A stretch of 64,000 nucleotides of DNA from Dermacentor variabilis (lineage: Eukaryota; Arthropoda; Arachnida; Ixodida; Ixodidae). The DNA lies in the NCBI RefSeq assembly GCF_050947875.1, contig NW_027460412.1, forward strand, positions 434,001-498,000, read 5' to 3'. The notes under the pieces were generated by a model. That model was not told the origin of the DNA. It was given only the letters and a program-made list of their open reading frames with translations, and made no database searches. The translations under genes and the position numbers were made by a program. Positions 24,901 through 39,500 of the stretch are shown here, piece by piece (the first letter of the stretch is position 1; the number at the start of each line of letters is the position of its first letter).

Positions 24901-27900
24901 CAAAAGATGCATGTGCATGCTTAACAAGTGGTTTGGCGCAAATCTATGCGCGGGTGCTAAAAACAGCAGCATGGGCGTACTTAGCAAGTCGTTTGGTAGA
25001 AATCCACGTGCGCGTTCTGCAAAAAGCACCATTTGCATGCACATCTTGTGGTTTTGCAGAAAACAACGTCCACGTCTACCAAAAGATGCATGTGCATGCT
25101 TAACAAGTGGTTTGGCACAAATCCATGCGCGGGTGCTAGAAAGAGCAGCATGGGCGTGCTTAGCACGTCGTTTGGTAGAAATCCACGTGCGCGCTCTCCC
25201 AAAAGCACTATTTGCATGCATACCTTGTGGTTTTGCAGAAAACAACGTCAGCATCTACCAAAATATGCATGTGCATGCTAAACAAGTGGTTTGGCACAAA
25301 TCAATGCGCGGGTGCTAAAAAGAGCAGCATGGTCGTGCTTAGCACATCGTTTGGTAGAAATTCACGTGCGCGTTCTGCCAAAAGCACCATTTATTTGCAT
25401 GCACATCTTGTGGTTTTGGAGAAAACAACGTCCGCATCTACCAAAAGATGCATGTGCATGCTTAACAAGTGGTTTGGCACAAATCCATGCGCGGGTGCTA
25501 AAAAGAGCAGCGTGGCCGTGCTTAGCACGTCGTTTGGTAGAAATCCACGTGCGCGTTCTGCTAAAAGCACAATTTGCATGCATATCTTGTGGTTTTGCAG
25601 AAAACAACGTCTGTGTATACCAAAAGATGCATGTGCATGCTTAACAAGTGGTTTGGCACAAATGCATGCGCGGGTGCTAAAAAGAGCAGCATGGGTGTGC
25701 TTAGCAACTCGTTTGGTAGAAATCCACGTGCGCGTTCTGCCAAAAGCACCATTTGCATGCATACCTTGTGGTTTTGCAGAAAACAACGTCCGCGTCTACC
25801 AAAACATGCATGTGCATGCTTAACAAGTGGTTTGGCACAAATCCATGCGCGGGTGCTAAAAAGAGCAGCATGGGCGTGCTTAGCACGTCGTTTGGTAGAA
25901 ATCCACGTGCGCGTTCTGCCAAAAGCACGATTAATTTGCATGCATATCTTGTGGTTTTGCAGAAAAGAACGTCCGCGTCTACCAAAAGATGCATGTGCAT
26001 GCTTAACATGTGGTTTGGCACAAATCCATGCGCGGGTGCTAAAAAGAGCAGCATGGGCGTGCTTAGCAAGTCGTTTGGTAGAAATCCACGTGCGCGTTCT
26101 GCCAAAAGCACCATTTGCATGCATATCTTGTGGTTTTGCAGAAAACAACGTCCGCGTCTACCAAACGATGCATGTGCATGCTTAACAAGTGGTTTGGCAC
26201 AAATCCATGCGCGGGTGCTAAAAAAAGCAGCATGGGCGTGCCTAGCACGTCGTTTGGTAGAAATGCACGTGCGCGTTCTGCCAAAAGCACCATTTGCATA
26301 TATAGCGTGTGGTTTCGCAGAAAACAACGTCCGGGTCTACCAAAAGATGCATGTGCATGCTTAAAAAGTGTTTTGGCAGAAATCCATGCGCGGGTGATAA
26401 AAAGAGCAGCATGGGCGTGCTTAGCACGTCGTTTGGAAGTAATCCACGTGCGCGTTCTGCCAAAAGCACCATTTGCATGCACATCTTCTGGTTTTGCAGA
26501 AAACAACGTCCGCGTCTACCAAAGCTACATGTGCACGCTTAAGTGGTTTGGCAGAAATCAATGCGCGGGTGCTAAAAAGAGCACCATGGGCGTGCTTAGC
26601 ACGTCCTTTGGTAGAAATCTACGTGCGCGTTCTGCCAAAACCACCATTTGCATGCATATCTTGTGGTTTTGCAGAAAACAACGTCCGCGTCTACCAAAAG
26701 ATACATGTGCATGCTTAACAAGTGGTTTGGCACAAATCCATGCGCGGGTGCTAAAAAGAGCAGCATGGGCGTGCTTAGCACGTCATTGGGTAGAAATCCA
26801 CGTGCCCGTTCTGCCAAAAGCACCATTTGCATGCATACCTTGTGGTTTTGGAGAAAACAACGTCCGCGTCTACCAAAAGATGCATGTGCATGCTTAACAA
26901 GTGGTTGGGCACAAATCCATGCGCGGGTGCTAAAAAGAGCAGCATGGGCATCCTTAGCACGTTGTTTGGTAGAAATCCACGTGCGCGTTCTGCCAAAACC
27001 ACCATTTGCATGCATATCTTGTGGTTTTGCAGAAAACAACGTCCGCGTCTACCAAAAGATACATGCGCTTGCTTAACAAGTGGATTGGCACAAATCCATG
27101 CGCGGGTACTAAAAAGAGCAGCATGGGCGCGCTTAGCACGTCATTTGGAAGAAATCCACGTGCCCGTTCTGCCAAAAGCACCATTTGCATGCATACCTTG
27201 TGGTTTTGGAGAAAAGAACATCCGCGTCTACCAAAAGATGCATGTGCATGCTTAACAAGTGGTTTGGCACAAATCCATGCGCGGTTGCTAAAAAGAGCAG
27301 CATGAGCGTGCTTAGCACGTCGTTTGGTAGAAATCCACGTGCGCGTTCTGCCAAAAGCACCATTTGCATGCATATCTTGTGGTTTTGCAGAAAAGAACGT
27401 CCGCGTCTAGCAAAAGATGCATGTGCATGCTTAACATGTGGTTTGGCACAAATCCATGCGCGGGTGCTAAAAAGAGCAGCATGGGCGTGCTTAGCAAGTC
27501 GTTTGGTAGAAATCCACGTGCGCGTTCTGCCAAAAGCACCATTTGCATGCATATCTTGTGGTTTTGCAGAAAACAACGTCCGCGTCTACCAAAAGATGCA
27601 TGTGCATGCTTAACAAGTGGTTTGGCACAAATCCATGCGCGGGTGCTAAAAAAGCAGCATGGGCGTGCCTAGCACGTCGTTTGGTAGAAATGCACGTGCG
27701 CGTTCTGCCAAAAGCACCATTTGCATATATAGCTTGTGGTTTCGTAGAAAACAACGTCCGGGTCTACCGAAACATGCATGTGCATGCTTAAAAAGTGTTT
27801 TGGCAGAAATCCATGCGCCGATGCTAAAAAGAGCAGCATGGGCGTGTTTAGCACGTCGTTTGGTAGACATCCACGTGCGCGTTCTGCCAAAAGCACCATT

Positions 27901-30399
27901 TGCATGCATATCTTGTGGTTTTGCAGAAAACAATGTCCGCATCTACCAAAAGATGCATATGCATGCTTAACAAGTTGTTTGGCACAAATCCATGCGCGGG
28001 TGCTAAAAAGAGCAGCATGGGCGTTCTTAGCACGTCGTTTGGTAGAAATCCACGTGCGCGTTCTGCCAAAAGCAACATTTGCATGCATATCTTGTGGTTT
28101 TGCAGAAAACAACGTCAGCGTCTACCAAAAGATGCATGTGCATGCTTAACAAGTGGTTTGGCACAAATCCATGCGCGGGTGCTAAAAAGAGCAGCATGAG
28201 CGTGCTTAGCACGTCGTTTGGTAGAAATCCACGTGCGCGTTCTGCCAAAAGCACCATTTGCATGCATATCTTGTGGTTTTGCAGAAAAGAACGTCCGCGT
28301 CTACCAAAAGATGCATGTGCATGCTTAACATGTGGTTTGGCACAAATCCATGCGCGGGTGCTAAAAAGAGCAGCATGGGCGTGCTTAGCAAGTCGTTTGG
28401 TAGAAATCCACGTGCGCGTTCTGCCAAAAGCACCATTTGCATGCATATCTTGTGGTTTTGCAGAAAACAACGTCCGCGTCTACCAAAAGATGCATGTGCA
28501 TGCTTAACAAGTGGTTTGGCACAAATCCATGCGCGGGTGCTAAAAAGCAGCATGGGGGTGCCTAGCACGCCGTTTGGTAGAAATGCACGTGCGCGTTCTG
28601 CCAAAAGCACCATTTGCATATATAGCTTGTGGTTTCGTAGAAAACAACGTCCGGGTCTACCGAAAGATGCATGTGCATGCTTAAAAAGTGTTTTGGCAGA
28701 AATCCATGCGCGGATGCTAAAAAGAGCAGCATGGGCGTGTTTAGCACGTCGTTTGGTAGAAATCCACGTGCGCGTTCTGCCAAAAGCACCATTTGCATGC
28801 ATATCTTGTGGTTTTGCAGAAAACAATGTCCGCATCTACCAAAAGATGCATATGCATGCTTAACAAGTTGTTTGGCACAAATCCATGCGCGGGTGCTAAA
28901 AAGAGCAGCATGGGCGTGCTTAGCACGTCGTTTGGTAGAAATCCACGTGCGCGTTCTGCCAAAAGCAACATTTGCATGCATATCTTGTGGTTTTGCAGAA
29001 AACAACGTCAGCGTCTACCAAAAGATGCATGTGCATGCTTAACAAGTGGTTTGGCACAAATCCATGCGCGGGTGCTAAAAAGAGCAGCATGGCCGTGCTT
29101 AGCGCGTCGTTTGGTAGAAATCCACGTGCGCGTTCTGCCAAAAGCACCATTTGCATGCACATCTTTAGGTTTTGCAGAAAACAACGTCCGCGTCTACCAA
29201 AAGATGCATGTGCATGCTTAACAAGTGGTTTGGCACAAATCCACGCGCGGGTGCTAAAAAGAGCAGATGGACGAGATTAGCACGTCTTTTGGTAGAAATC
29301 CATGTGCGCGTTCTGAAAAAGCACCATTTGCATGCATATCTTGTGGTTTTGCAGAAAACAGTGTCCGCGTCTACCAAAAGATGCGTGTGCATGCTTAACA
29401 AGTGGTTTGGCACAAATCCATGCGCGGGTGCTAAAAAGACCAGCATGGCCATGCTTAGCGCGTCGTTTGGTATAAATCCACGTGCGCGTTCTGCCAAAAG
29501 CACCATTTGCATGCACATCTTTAGGTTTTGCAGAAAACAACGTCCGCGTCTAACAAAAGATGCATGTGCATGCTTAACAAGTGGTTTGGCACAAATCCAC
29601 GCGCGGGTGCTAAAAAGAGCAGATGGACGAGATTAGCACGTCGTTTGCTAGAGATCTACGTGCGCGCTCTGCCAAAAGCACCATTTGCATGCATACCTTG
29701 TGGTTTTGCAGAAAACAACGTCCGCGTCTACCAAAAGATGCATGTGCATGCTTAACAAGTGGTTTGTCTCAAATCCATGCGCGGGTGCTAAAAATAGCAG
29801 CGTGGGCGTGCTTAGCACGTCATTTGGTAGAAATCCACGTGCGCGTTCTGCCAAAAGCACCATTTGCATGCATATCTTGTGGTTTTGCAGAAAACAACGT
29901 CCGCGTCTACCAAAAGATGCATGTGCATGCTTAACAAGTGGTTTGGCACAAATCCATGCGCGGGTGCTAAAAAGACCAGCATGGGCGTGCTTATCACGTC
30001 GTTTAGTAGAAATCCAAGTGCGCGTTCTGCCAAAAGCACCATTTGCATGCATACCTTGTGGTTTTGCAGAAAAGAACGTCCGCGTCTACCAAAAGATGCA
30101 TGTGCATGCTTAACAAGTTGTTTGGCACAAATCCATGCGCGGGTGCTAAAAAGAGCAGCATGGCCGTGCTTAGCGCGACGTTTGGTAGAAATCCACGTGC
30201 GCGTTTTGCCAAAAGCACCATTTGCATGCACATCTTTAGGTTTTGCAGAAAACAACGTCCTCGTCTACCAAAAGATGCATGTGCATGCTTAACAAGTGGT
30301 TTGGCACAAATCCACGCGCGGGTGCTAAAAAGAGCAGATGGACGAGATTAACACGTCGTTTGGTAGAAATCCATGTGCGCGTTCTGCCAAAAGCACCAT

Positions 30400-33300
30400 T
30401 TGCATGCATATCTTGTGGTTTTGCAGAAAACAGTGTCCGCGTCTACCAAAAGATGCATGTGCATGCTTAACAAGTGGTTTGGCACAAATCCATGCGCGGG
30501 TGCTAAAAAGAGCAGCATAGGCGTGTTTAGCACGTCGTTTGGTAGAAATCCACGTGCGCGTTCTGCCAAAAGCACCATTTGCATGCATATCTTGTGGTTT
30601 TGCAGAAAACAACGTCCGCGTCTACCAAAAGATGCATGTGCATGCTTAACAAGTGGTTTGGCGCAAATCTATGCGCGGGTGCTAAAAACAGCAGCATGGG
30701 CGTACTTAGCAAGTCGTTTGGTAGAAATCCACGTGCGCGTTCTGCCAAAAGCACCATTTGCATGCACATCTTGTGGTTTTGCAGAAAACAACGTCCACGT
30801 CTACCAAAAGATGCATGTGCATGCTTAACAAGTGGTTTGGCACAAATCCATGCGCGGGTGCTAGAAAGAGCAGCATGGGCGTGCTTAGCACGTCGTTTGG
30901 TAGAAATCCACGTGCGCGCTCTCCCAAAAGCACTATTTGCATGCATACCTTGTGGTTTTGCAGAAAACAACGTCAGCGTCTACCAAAATATGCATGTGCA
31001 TGCTAAACAAGTGGTTTGGCACAAATCAATGCGCGGGTGCTAAAAAGAGCAGCATGGTCGTGCTTAGCACATCGTTTGGTAGAAATTCACGTGCGCGTTC
31101 TGCCAAAAGCACCATTTATTTGCATGCACATCTTGTGGTTTTGCAGAAAACAACGTCTGTGTCTACCAAAAGATGCATGTGCATGCTTAACAAGTGGTTT
31201 GGCACAAATGCATGCGCGGGTGCTAAAAAGAGCAGCATGGGTGTGTTTAGCAACTCGTTTGGTAGAAATCCACGTGCGCGTTCTGCCAAAAGCACCATTT
31301 GCATGCATACCTTGTGGTTTTGCAGAAAACAACGTCCGCGTCTACCAAAAGATGCATGTGCATGCTTAACAAGTGGTTTGTCTCAAATCCATGCGCGGGT
31401 GCTAAAAATAGCAGCGTGGGCGTGCTTAGCACGTCATTTGGTAGAAATCCACGTGCGCGTTCTGCCAAAAGCACCATTTGCATGCATATCTTGTGGTTTT
31501 GCAGAAAACAACGTCCGCGTCTACCAAAAGATGCATGTGCATGCTTAACAAGTGGTTTGGCACAAATCCATGCGCGGGTGCTAAAAAGACCAGCATGGGC
31601 GTGCTTATCACGTCGTATGGTAGAAATCCAAGTGCGCGTTCTGCCAAAAGCACCATTTGCATGCATATCTTGTGGTTTTGCAGAAAAGAACGTCCGCGTC
31701 TACCAAAAGATGCATGTGCATGCTTAACAAGTTGTTTGGCACAAATCCATGCGCGGGTGCTAAAAAGAGCAGCATGGCCGTGCTTAGCGCGACGTTTGGT
31801 AGAAATCCACGTGCGCGTTTTGCCAAAAGCACCATTTGCATGCACATCTTTAGGTTTTGCAGAAAACAACGTCCTCGTCTAAAAAAAGATGCATGTGCAT
31901 GCTTAACAAGTGGTTTGGCACAAATCCACGCGCGGGTACTAAAAAGAGCAGCATGGGCGCGCTTAGCACGTCATTTGGAAGAAATCCACGTGCCCGTTCT
32001 GCCAAAAGCACCATTTGCATGCATACCTTGTGGTTTTGGAGAAAAGAACATCCGCGTCTACCAAAAGATGCATGTGCATGCTTAACAAGTGGTTTGGCAC
32101 AAATCCATGCGCGGTTGCTAAAAAGAGCAGCATAGGCGTGTTTAGCACGTCGTTTGGTAGAAATCCACGTGCGCGTTCTGCCAAAAGCACCATTTGCATG
32201 CATATCTTGTGGTTTTGCAGAAAACAATGTCCGCATCTACCAAAAGATGCATGTGCATGCTTAACAAGTGGTTTGGCACAAATCCATGCGCGGGTGCTAA
32301 AAAGGGCAGCATGAGCGTGCTTAGCACGTCGTTTGGTAGAAATCCACGTGCGCGTTCTGCCAAAAGCACCATTTGCATGCATATCTTGTAGTTTTGCAGA
32401 AAAGAACGTCCGCGTCTACCAAAAGATGCATGTGCATGCTTAACATGTGGTTTGGCACAAATCCATGCGCGGGTGCTAAAAAGAGCAGCATGGGCGTGCT
32501 TAGCAAGTCGTTTGGTAGAAATCCACGTGCGCGTTCTGCCAAAAGCACCATTTGCATGCATATCTTGTGGTTTTGCAGAAAACAACGTCCGCGTCTACCA
32601 AAAGATGCATGTGCATGCTTAACAAGTGGTTTGGCACAAATCCATGCGCGGGTGCTAAAAAGAGCAGCATGGCAGTGCTTAGCGCGTCGTTTGGTAGAAA
32701 TCCACGTGCACGTTCTGCCAAAAGCACCATTTGCATGCATATCTTGTGGTTTTGCAGAAAACAACGTCCGCGTCTACCAAAACATGCATGTGCATGCTTA
32801 ACAAGTGGTTTGGCACAAATCCATGCGCGGGTGCTAAAAAAAGCAGCATGGGCGTGCCTAGCAAGTCGTTTGATAGAAATGCACGTGCGCGTTCTGCCAA
32901 AAGCACCATTTGCATATATAGCTTGTGGTTTCGCAGAAAACAACGTCCGGGTCTACCAAAAGATGCATGTGCATGCTTAAAAAGTGTTTTGGCACAAATC
33001 CATGCGCGGGTGCTAAAAAGAGCAGCATGGGCGTGCTTAGCACGTCATTTGGTAGAAATCTACGTGCCCGTTCTGCCAAAAGCACCATTTGCATGCATAT
33101 CTTGTGGTTTTGCAGAAAACAGTGTCGGCGTCTACCAAAAGATGCATGTGCAGGCTTAACAAGTGGTTTGGCACAAATCCATGAGCGATTGCTAAAAAGA
33201 GCAGCATAGGCGTGTTTAGCGCGTCGTTTGGTAGAAATCCACGTGCGCGTTCTGCCAAAAGCACCATTTGCATGCATATCTTGTGGTTTTGCAGAAAAGA

Positions 33301-33400
33301 ACGTCCGCGTCTACCAAAAGATGCATGTGCATGCTTAACAAGTGGTTTGGCACAAATCCTTGCGCGGGTGCTAAAAAGAGCAGCATGGGCGTGCTTAGCA
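30400..33400. repeat. Transition zone between two satellite variant sets
   Basis: Left of this zone many monomers carry a marker in which the usual AGCAGCATGGGCG is replaced by AGCAGATGGACGAG (for example near 260, 4,560, 14,770, 24,075 and 30,330). None was seen to its right. Right of the zone new markers recur: ATCCTAGTGGCCG or its relative ATCCTATTGGCCG (near 33,415, 36,470, 38,965, 44,875, 46,130, 52,030, 61,090), GTGCAGGCTTAAC (near 33,150 and 36,190), and GCGCTGCTCAAAAAAGC (near 34,260, 36,937, 39,620, 46,790, 52,690, 59,065, 61,748). Some left-type blocks still occur at about 41.5-43.9 kb, so the right part is a mosaic. Confidence 0.7.
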
Positions 33401-33829
33401 CGTCATTTGGTAGAAATCCTAGTGGCCGTTCTGCCAAAAGCACATTTGCATGCATACCTTGTGGTTTTGGAGAAAACAACGTCCGCGTCTACCAAAATAA
33501 GCATGTGCATGCTTAACAAGCGGTTTGGCACAAATCCATGCGCGGGTGCTAAAAAGAGCAGCATGGCAGTGCTTAGCGCGTCGTTTGGTAGAAATCGACG
33601 TGCACGTTCTGCCAAAATCACCATTTGCATGCACATCTTTAGGTTTTGCAGAAAACAACGTCCGCGTCTACCAAAAGATGCATGTGCATGCTTAACAAGT
33701 GGTTTGGCACAAACACATGCGCGGTTGCTAAAAAGAGCAGCATAGGCGTGTTTAGCACGTCGTTTGGTAGAAATCCACGTGCGCGTTCTGCCAAAAGCAC
33801 CATTTGCATGCATAACTTGTGGTTTTGCA

Positions 33830-35000
33830 CAAAACAACGTCCGCGTCTACCAAAACATGCATGTGCATGCTTAACAAGTGGTTTGGCACAAATCCATGCG
33901 CGGGTGCTTAAAAGAGCAGCATGGGCGTTCTTAGCACGTCGTTTGGTCGAAATCCACGTGCGCGTTCTGCCAAAAGCACGATTAATTTGCATGCATATCT
34001 TGTGGTTTTGCAAAAAAGAACGTCCGCGTCTACCAAAAGATGCATGTGCATGCTTAACATGTGGTTTGGCACAAATCCATGCGCGGGTGCTAAAAAGAGC
34101 AGCATGGGCGTGCTTAGCAAGTCGTTTGGTAGAAATCCACGTGCGCGTTCTGCCAAAAGCACCATTAGCATGCATATCTTGTGGTTTTGTAGAAAACAAC
34201 GTCCGCGTCTACCAAAAGATGCATGTGCATGCTTAAAAGTGGTTTGGCACAAATCCATGCGCTGCTCAAAAAAGCAGCATGGGCGTGCCTAGCACGTCGT
34301 TTCGTAGAAATGCACGTGCGCGTTCTGCCAAAAGGACCATTTGCATATATAGCTTGTGGTTTCGCAGAAAACAACGTCCGCGTCTACCAAAACATGCATG
34401 TGCATACTTAACAAGTGGTTTGGCACAAATCCATGCGCGGGTGCTAAAAAGAGCAGCATGGGCGTGCTTAGCACGTCGTTTGGTAGAAATCCACGTGCGC
34501 GTTCTGCCAAAAGCACGATCAATTTGCATGCATATCTTGTGGTTTTGCAGAAAAGAACGTCCGCGTCTACCAAAAGATGCATGTGCATGCTTAACATGTG
34601 GTTTGGCACAAATCCCTGCGCGGGTGCTAAAAAGAGCAGCATGGGCGTGCTTAGCATGTCGTTTGGTAGAAATCCACGCGCGCGTTCTGCCAAAAGCACC
34701 ATTTGCATGCATATCTTGTGGTTTTGCAGAAAACAACGTCCGCGTCTACCAAAAGATGCATGTGCATGCTTAACAAGTGGTTTGGCACAAATCCATGCGC
34801 GGGTGCTAAAAAAAGCAGCATGGGCGTGCCTAGCACGTCATTTGGCAGAAATGCACGTGCGCATTCTGCCAAAAGCACCATTTGCATATATAGCTTGTGG
34901 TTTCGCAGAAAACAACGTCCGGGTCTACCAAAAGATGCATGTGCATGCTTAAAAGTGGTTTGGCAGAAATCAATGCGCGGGTGCTAAAAAGAGCAGCATG
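33830..35000. repeat. HOR block recurring at about 52.26-53.4 kb
   Basis: Landmarks at 34,279, 34,356 and 34,703 recur at 52,714, 52,791 and 53,138, an offset of 18,435 bp or about 103 monomers. The block includes a shortened monomer with GCGCTGCTCAAAAAAGC near 34,260 and a variant with CATATATAGC in place of CATGCATATC. Confidence 0.7.
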
Positions 35001-36559
35001 GGCGTGCTTAGCACGTCGTTTGGTAGAAATCCACGTGCGCGTTCTGCCAAAAGCAACATTTGCATGCATATCTTGTGGTTTTGCAGAAAACAACGTCAGC
35101 ATCTACCAAGATGCATGTGCATGCTTAACAAGTGGTTTGGCACAAATCCATGCGCGGGTGCTAAAAAGAGCAGCATGAGCGTGCTTAGCACGTCGTTTGG
35201 TAGAAATCCACGTGCGCGTTCTGCCAAAAGCACCATTTGCATGCATATCTTGTGGTTTTGCAGAAAACAACGTCCGCGTCTACCAAAAGATGCATGTGCA
35301 TGCTTAACAAGTGGTTTGGCACAAATCCATGCGCGGGTGCTAAAAAAGCAGCATGGGCGTGCCTAGCACGTCGTTCGGTAGAACTGCACGTGCGCGTTCT
35401 GCCAAAAGCACCATTTGCATATATAGCTTGTGGTTTCGTAGAAAACAACGTCCGGGTCTACCGAAAGATGCATGTGCATGCTTAAAAAATGTTTTGGCAG
35501 AAATCCATGCGCGGATGCTAAAAAGAGCAGCATGGGCGTGCTTAGCACGTCGTTTGGAAGTAATCCACGTGCGCGTTCTGCCAAAAGCACCATTTGCATG
35601 CACATCTTCTGGTTTTGGAGAAAACAACGTCCGCGTCTACCAAAATAAGCATGTGCATGCTTAACAAATGGTTTGGCACAAATCCATGCGCGGGTGCTAA
35701 AAAGAGCAGCATGGCGGTGCTTAGCGCGTCGTTTGGTTGAAATCCACGTGCACGTTCTGCCAAAAGCACCATTTGCATGCATATCTTGTGGTTTTGCAGA
35801 AAACAACGTCCGCGTCTACCAAAAGATGCATGTGCATGCTTAACAAGTGGTTTGGCACAAATCCATGCGCGGGTGCTAAAAAAGCAGCATGGGCGTGCCT
35901 AGCAAGTCGTTTGATAGAAATGCACGTGCGCGTTCTGCCAAAAGCACCATTTGCATATATAGCTTGTGGTTTCGCAGAAAACAACGTCCAGGTCTACCAA
36001 AAGATGCATGTGCATGCTTAAAAAGTGTTTTGGCACAAATCCATGCGCGGGTGCTAAAAAGAGCAGCATGGGCGTGCTTAGCACATCATTTGGTAGAAAT
36101 CTACGTGCCCGTTCTGCCAAAAGCACCATTTGCATGCATATCTTGTGGTTTTGCAGAAAACAGTGTCCGCGTCTACCAAAAGATGCATGTGCAGGCTTAA
36201 CAAGTGGTTTGGCACAAATCCATGAGCGATTGCTAAAAAGAGCAGCATAGGCGTGTTTAGCGCGTCGTTTGGTAGAAATCCACGTGCGCGTTCTGCCAAA
36301 AGCACCATTTGCATGCATATCTTGTGGTTTTGCAGAAAAGAACGTCCGCGTCTACCAAAAGATGCATGTGCATGCTTAACAAGTGGTTTGGCACAAATCC
36401 TTGCGCGGGTGCTAAAAAGAGCAGCATGGGCGTGCTTAGCACGTCATTTGGTAGAAATCCTAGTGGCCGTTCTGCCAAAAGCACATTTGCATGCATACCT
36501 TGTGGTTTTGGAGAAAACAACGTCCGCGTCTACCAAAATAAGCATGTGCATGCTTAACA

Positions 36560-39500
36560 AGTGGTTTGGCACAAATCCATGCGCGGGTGCTAAAAAGAGG
36601 AGCATGGCAGTGCTTAGCGCGTCGTTTGGTAGAAATCGACGTGCACGTTCTGCCAAAATCACCATTTGCATGCACATCTTTAGGTTTTGCAGAAAACAAC
36701 GTCCGCGTATACCAAAATATGCATGTGCATGCTTAACAAGTGGTTTGGCACAAATCCATGCGCGGGTGCTAAAAAGAGCAGCATGGGCGTTCTTAGCACG
36801 TCGTTTGGTAGAAATCCACGTGCGCGTTCTGCCAAAAGCACCATTAGCATGCATATCTTGTGGTTTTGCAGAAAACAACGTCCGCGTCTACCAAAAGATG
36901 CATGTGCATGCTTAAAAGTGGTTTGGCACAAATCCATGCGCTGCTCAAAAAAGCAGCATGGGCGTGCCTAGCACGTCGTTTGGTAGAAATGCACGTGCGC
37001 GTTCTGCCAAAAGGACCATTTGCATATATAGCTTGTGGTTTCGCAGAAAACAACGTCCGCGTCTACCAAAACATGCATGTGCATACTTAACAAGTGGTTT
37101 GGCACAAATCCATGCGCGGGTGCTAAAAAGAGCAGCATGGGCGTGCTTAGCATGTCGTTTGGTAGAAATCCACGTGCGCGTTCTGCCAAAAGCACGATTA
37201 ATTTGCATGCATATCTTGTGGTTTTGCAGAAAAGAACGTCCGCGTCTACCAAAAGATGCATGTGCATGCTTAACATGTGGTTTGGCACAAATCCCTGCGC
37301 GGGTGCTAAAAAGAGCAGCATGGGCGTGCTTAGCATGTCGGTTGGTAGACATCCACGCGCGCGTTCTGCCAAAAGCACCATTTGCATGCATATCTTGTGG
37401 TTTTGCAGAAAACAACGTCCGCGTCTACCAAAAGATGCATGTGCATGCTTATCAAGTGGTTTGGCACAAATCCATGCGCGGGTGCTAAAAAAAGCAGCAT
37501 GGGCGTGCCTAGCACGTCATTTGGCAGAAATGCACGTGCTCGTTCTGCCAAAAGCACCATTTGCATATATAGCTTGTGGTTTCGCAGAAAACAACGTCCG
37601 GGTCTACCAAAAGATGCATGTGCATGCTTAAAAAGTGGTTTGGCAGAAATCAATGCGCGGGTGCTAAAAAGAGCACCATGGGCGTGCTTAGCACGTCCTT
37701 TGGTAGAAATCCACGTGCGCGTTCTGCCAAAAGCACCATTTGCATGCATATCTTGTGGTTTTGCAGAAAACAACGTCCGCGTCTACCGAAAGATGCATGT
37801 ACATGCTTAACAAGTGGTTTGGCACAAATCCATGCGCGGGTGCTAAAAAGAGCAGCATGGGCGTGCTTAGAACGTCGTTTGGTAGAAATCCACGTGCGGG
37901 TTCTGCCAAAAGCACCATTTGCATGCATATCTTGTGGTTTTGCAGAAAACAACGTCCACGTCTACCAAAAGATGCATGTGCATGCTTAACAAGTGGTTTG
38001 GCACAAATCCATGCGCGGGTGCTAGAAAGAGCAGCATGGGCGTGCTTAGCACGTCGTTTGGTAGAAATCCACGTGCGCGCTCTCCCAAAAGCACTATTTG
38101 CATGCATACCTTGTGGTTTTGCAGAAAACAACGTCAGCGTCTACCAAAATATGCATGTGCATGCTAAACAAGTGGTTTGGCACAAATCCATGCGCGGGTG
38201 CTAAAAAGAGCAGCATAGGCGTGCTTAGCACATCGCTTGGTAGAAATTCACGTGCGCGTTCTGCCAAAAGCACCATTTGCATGCATATCTTGTGGTTTTG
38301 CAGAAAACAACGTCCGCGTCTACCAAAAGATGCATGTGCATGCTTAACAAGTGGTTTGGCACAAATCCATGCGCGGGTGCTAAAAAAAGCAGCATGGGCG
38401 TGCCTAGCAAGTCGTTTGATAGAAATGCACGTGCGCGTTCTGCCAAAAGCACCATTTGCATATATAGCTTGTGGTTTCGCAGAAAACAACGTCCGGGTCT
38501 ACCAAAAGATGCATGTGCATGCTTAAAAAGTGTTTTGGCACAAATCCATGCGCGGGTGCTAAAAAGAGCAGCATGGGCGTGCTTAGCACATCATTTGGTA
38601 GAAATCTACGTGCCCGTTCTGCCAAAAGCACCATTTGCATGCATATCTTGTGGTTTTGCAGAAAACAGTGTCCGCGTCTACCAAAAGATGCATGTGCAGG
38701 CTTAACAAGTGGTTTGGCACAAATCCATGAGCGATTGCTAAAAAGAGCAGCATAGGCGTGTTTAGCGCGTCGTTTGGTAGAAATCCACGTGCGCGTTCTG
38801 CCAAAAGCACCATTTGCATGCATATCTTGTGGTTTTGCAGAAAAGAACGTCCGCGTCTACCAAAAGATGCATGTGCATGCTTAACAAGTGGTTTGGCACA
38901 AATCCTTGCGCGGGTGCTAAAAAGAGCAGCATGGGCGTGCTTAGCACGTCATTTGGTAGAAATCCTAGTGGCCGTTCTGCCAAAAGCACATTTGCATGCA
39001 TACCTTGTGGTTTTGGAGAAAACAACGTCCGCGTCTACCAAAATAAGCATGTGCATGCTTAACAAGTGGTTTGGCACAAATCCATGCGCGGGTGCTAAAA
39101 AGAGGAGCATGGCAGTGCTTAGCGCGTCGTTTGGTAGAAATCGACGTGCACGTTCTGCCAAAATCACTATTTGCATGCACATCTTTAGGTTTTGCAGAAA
39201 ACAACGTCCGCGTCTACCAAAAGATGCATGTGCATGCTTAACAAGTGGTTTGGCACAAATCCATGCGCGGTTGCTAAAAAGAGCAGCATAGGCGTGTTTA
39301 GCACGTCGTTTGGTAGAAATCCACGTGCGCGTTCTGCCAAAAGCACCATTTGCATGCATAACTTGTGGTTTTGCACAAAACAACGTCCGCGTCTACCAAA
39401 ACATGCATGTGCATGCTTAACAAGTGTTTTGGCACAAATCCATGCGCGGGTGCTAAAAAGAGCAGCATGGGCGTTCTTAGCACGTCGTTTGGTAGAAATC

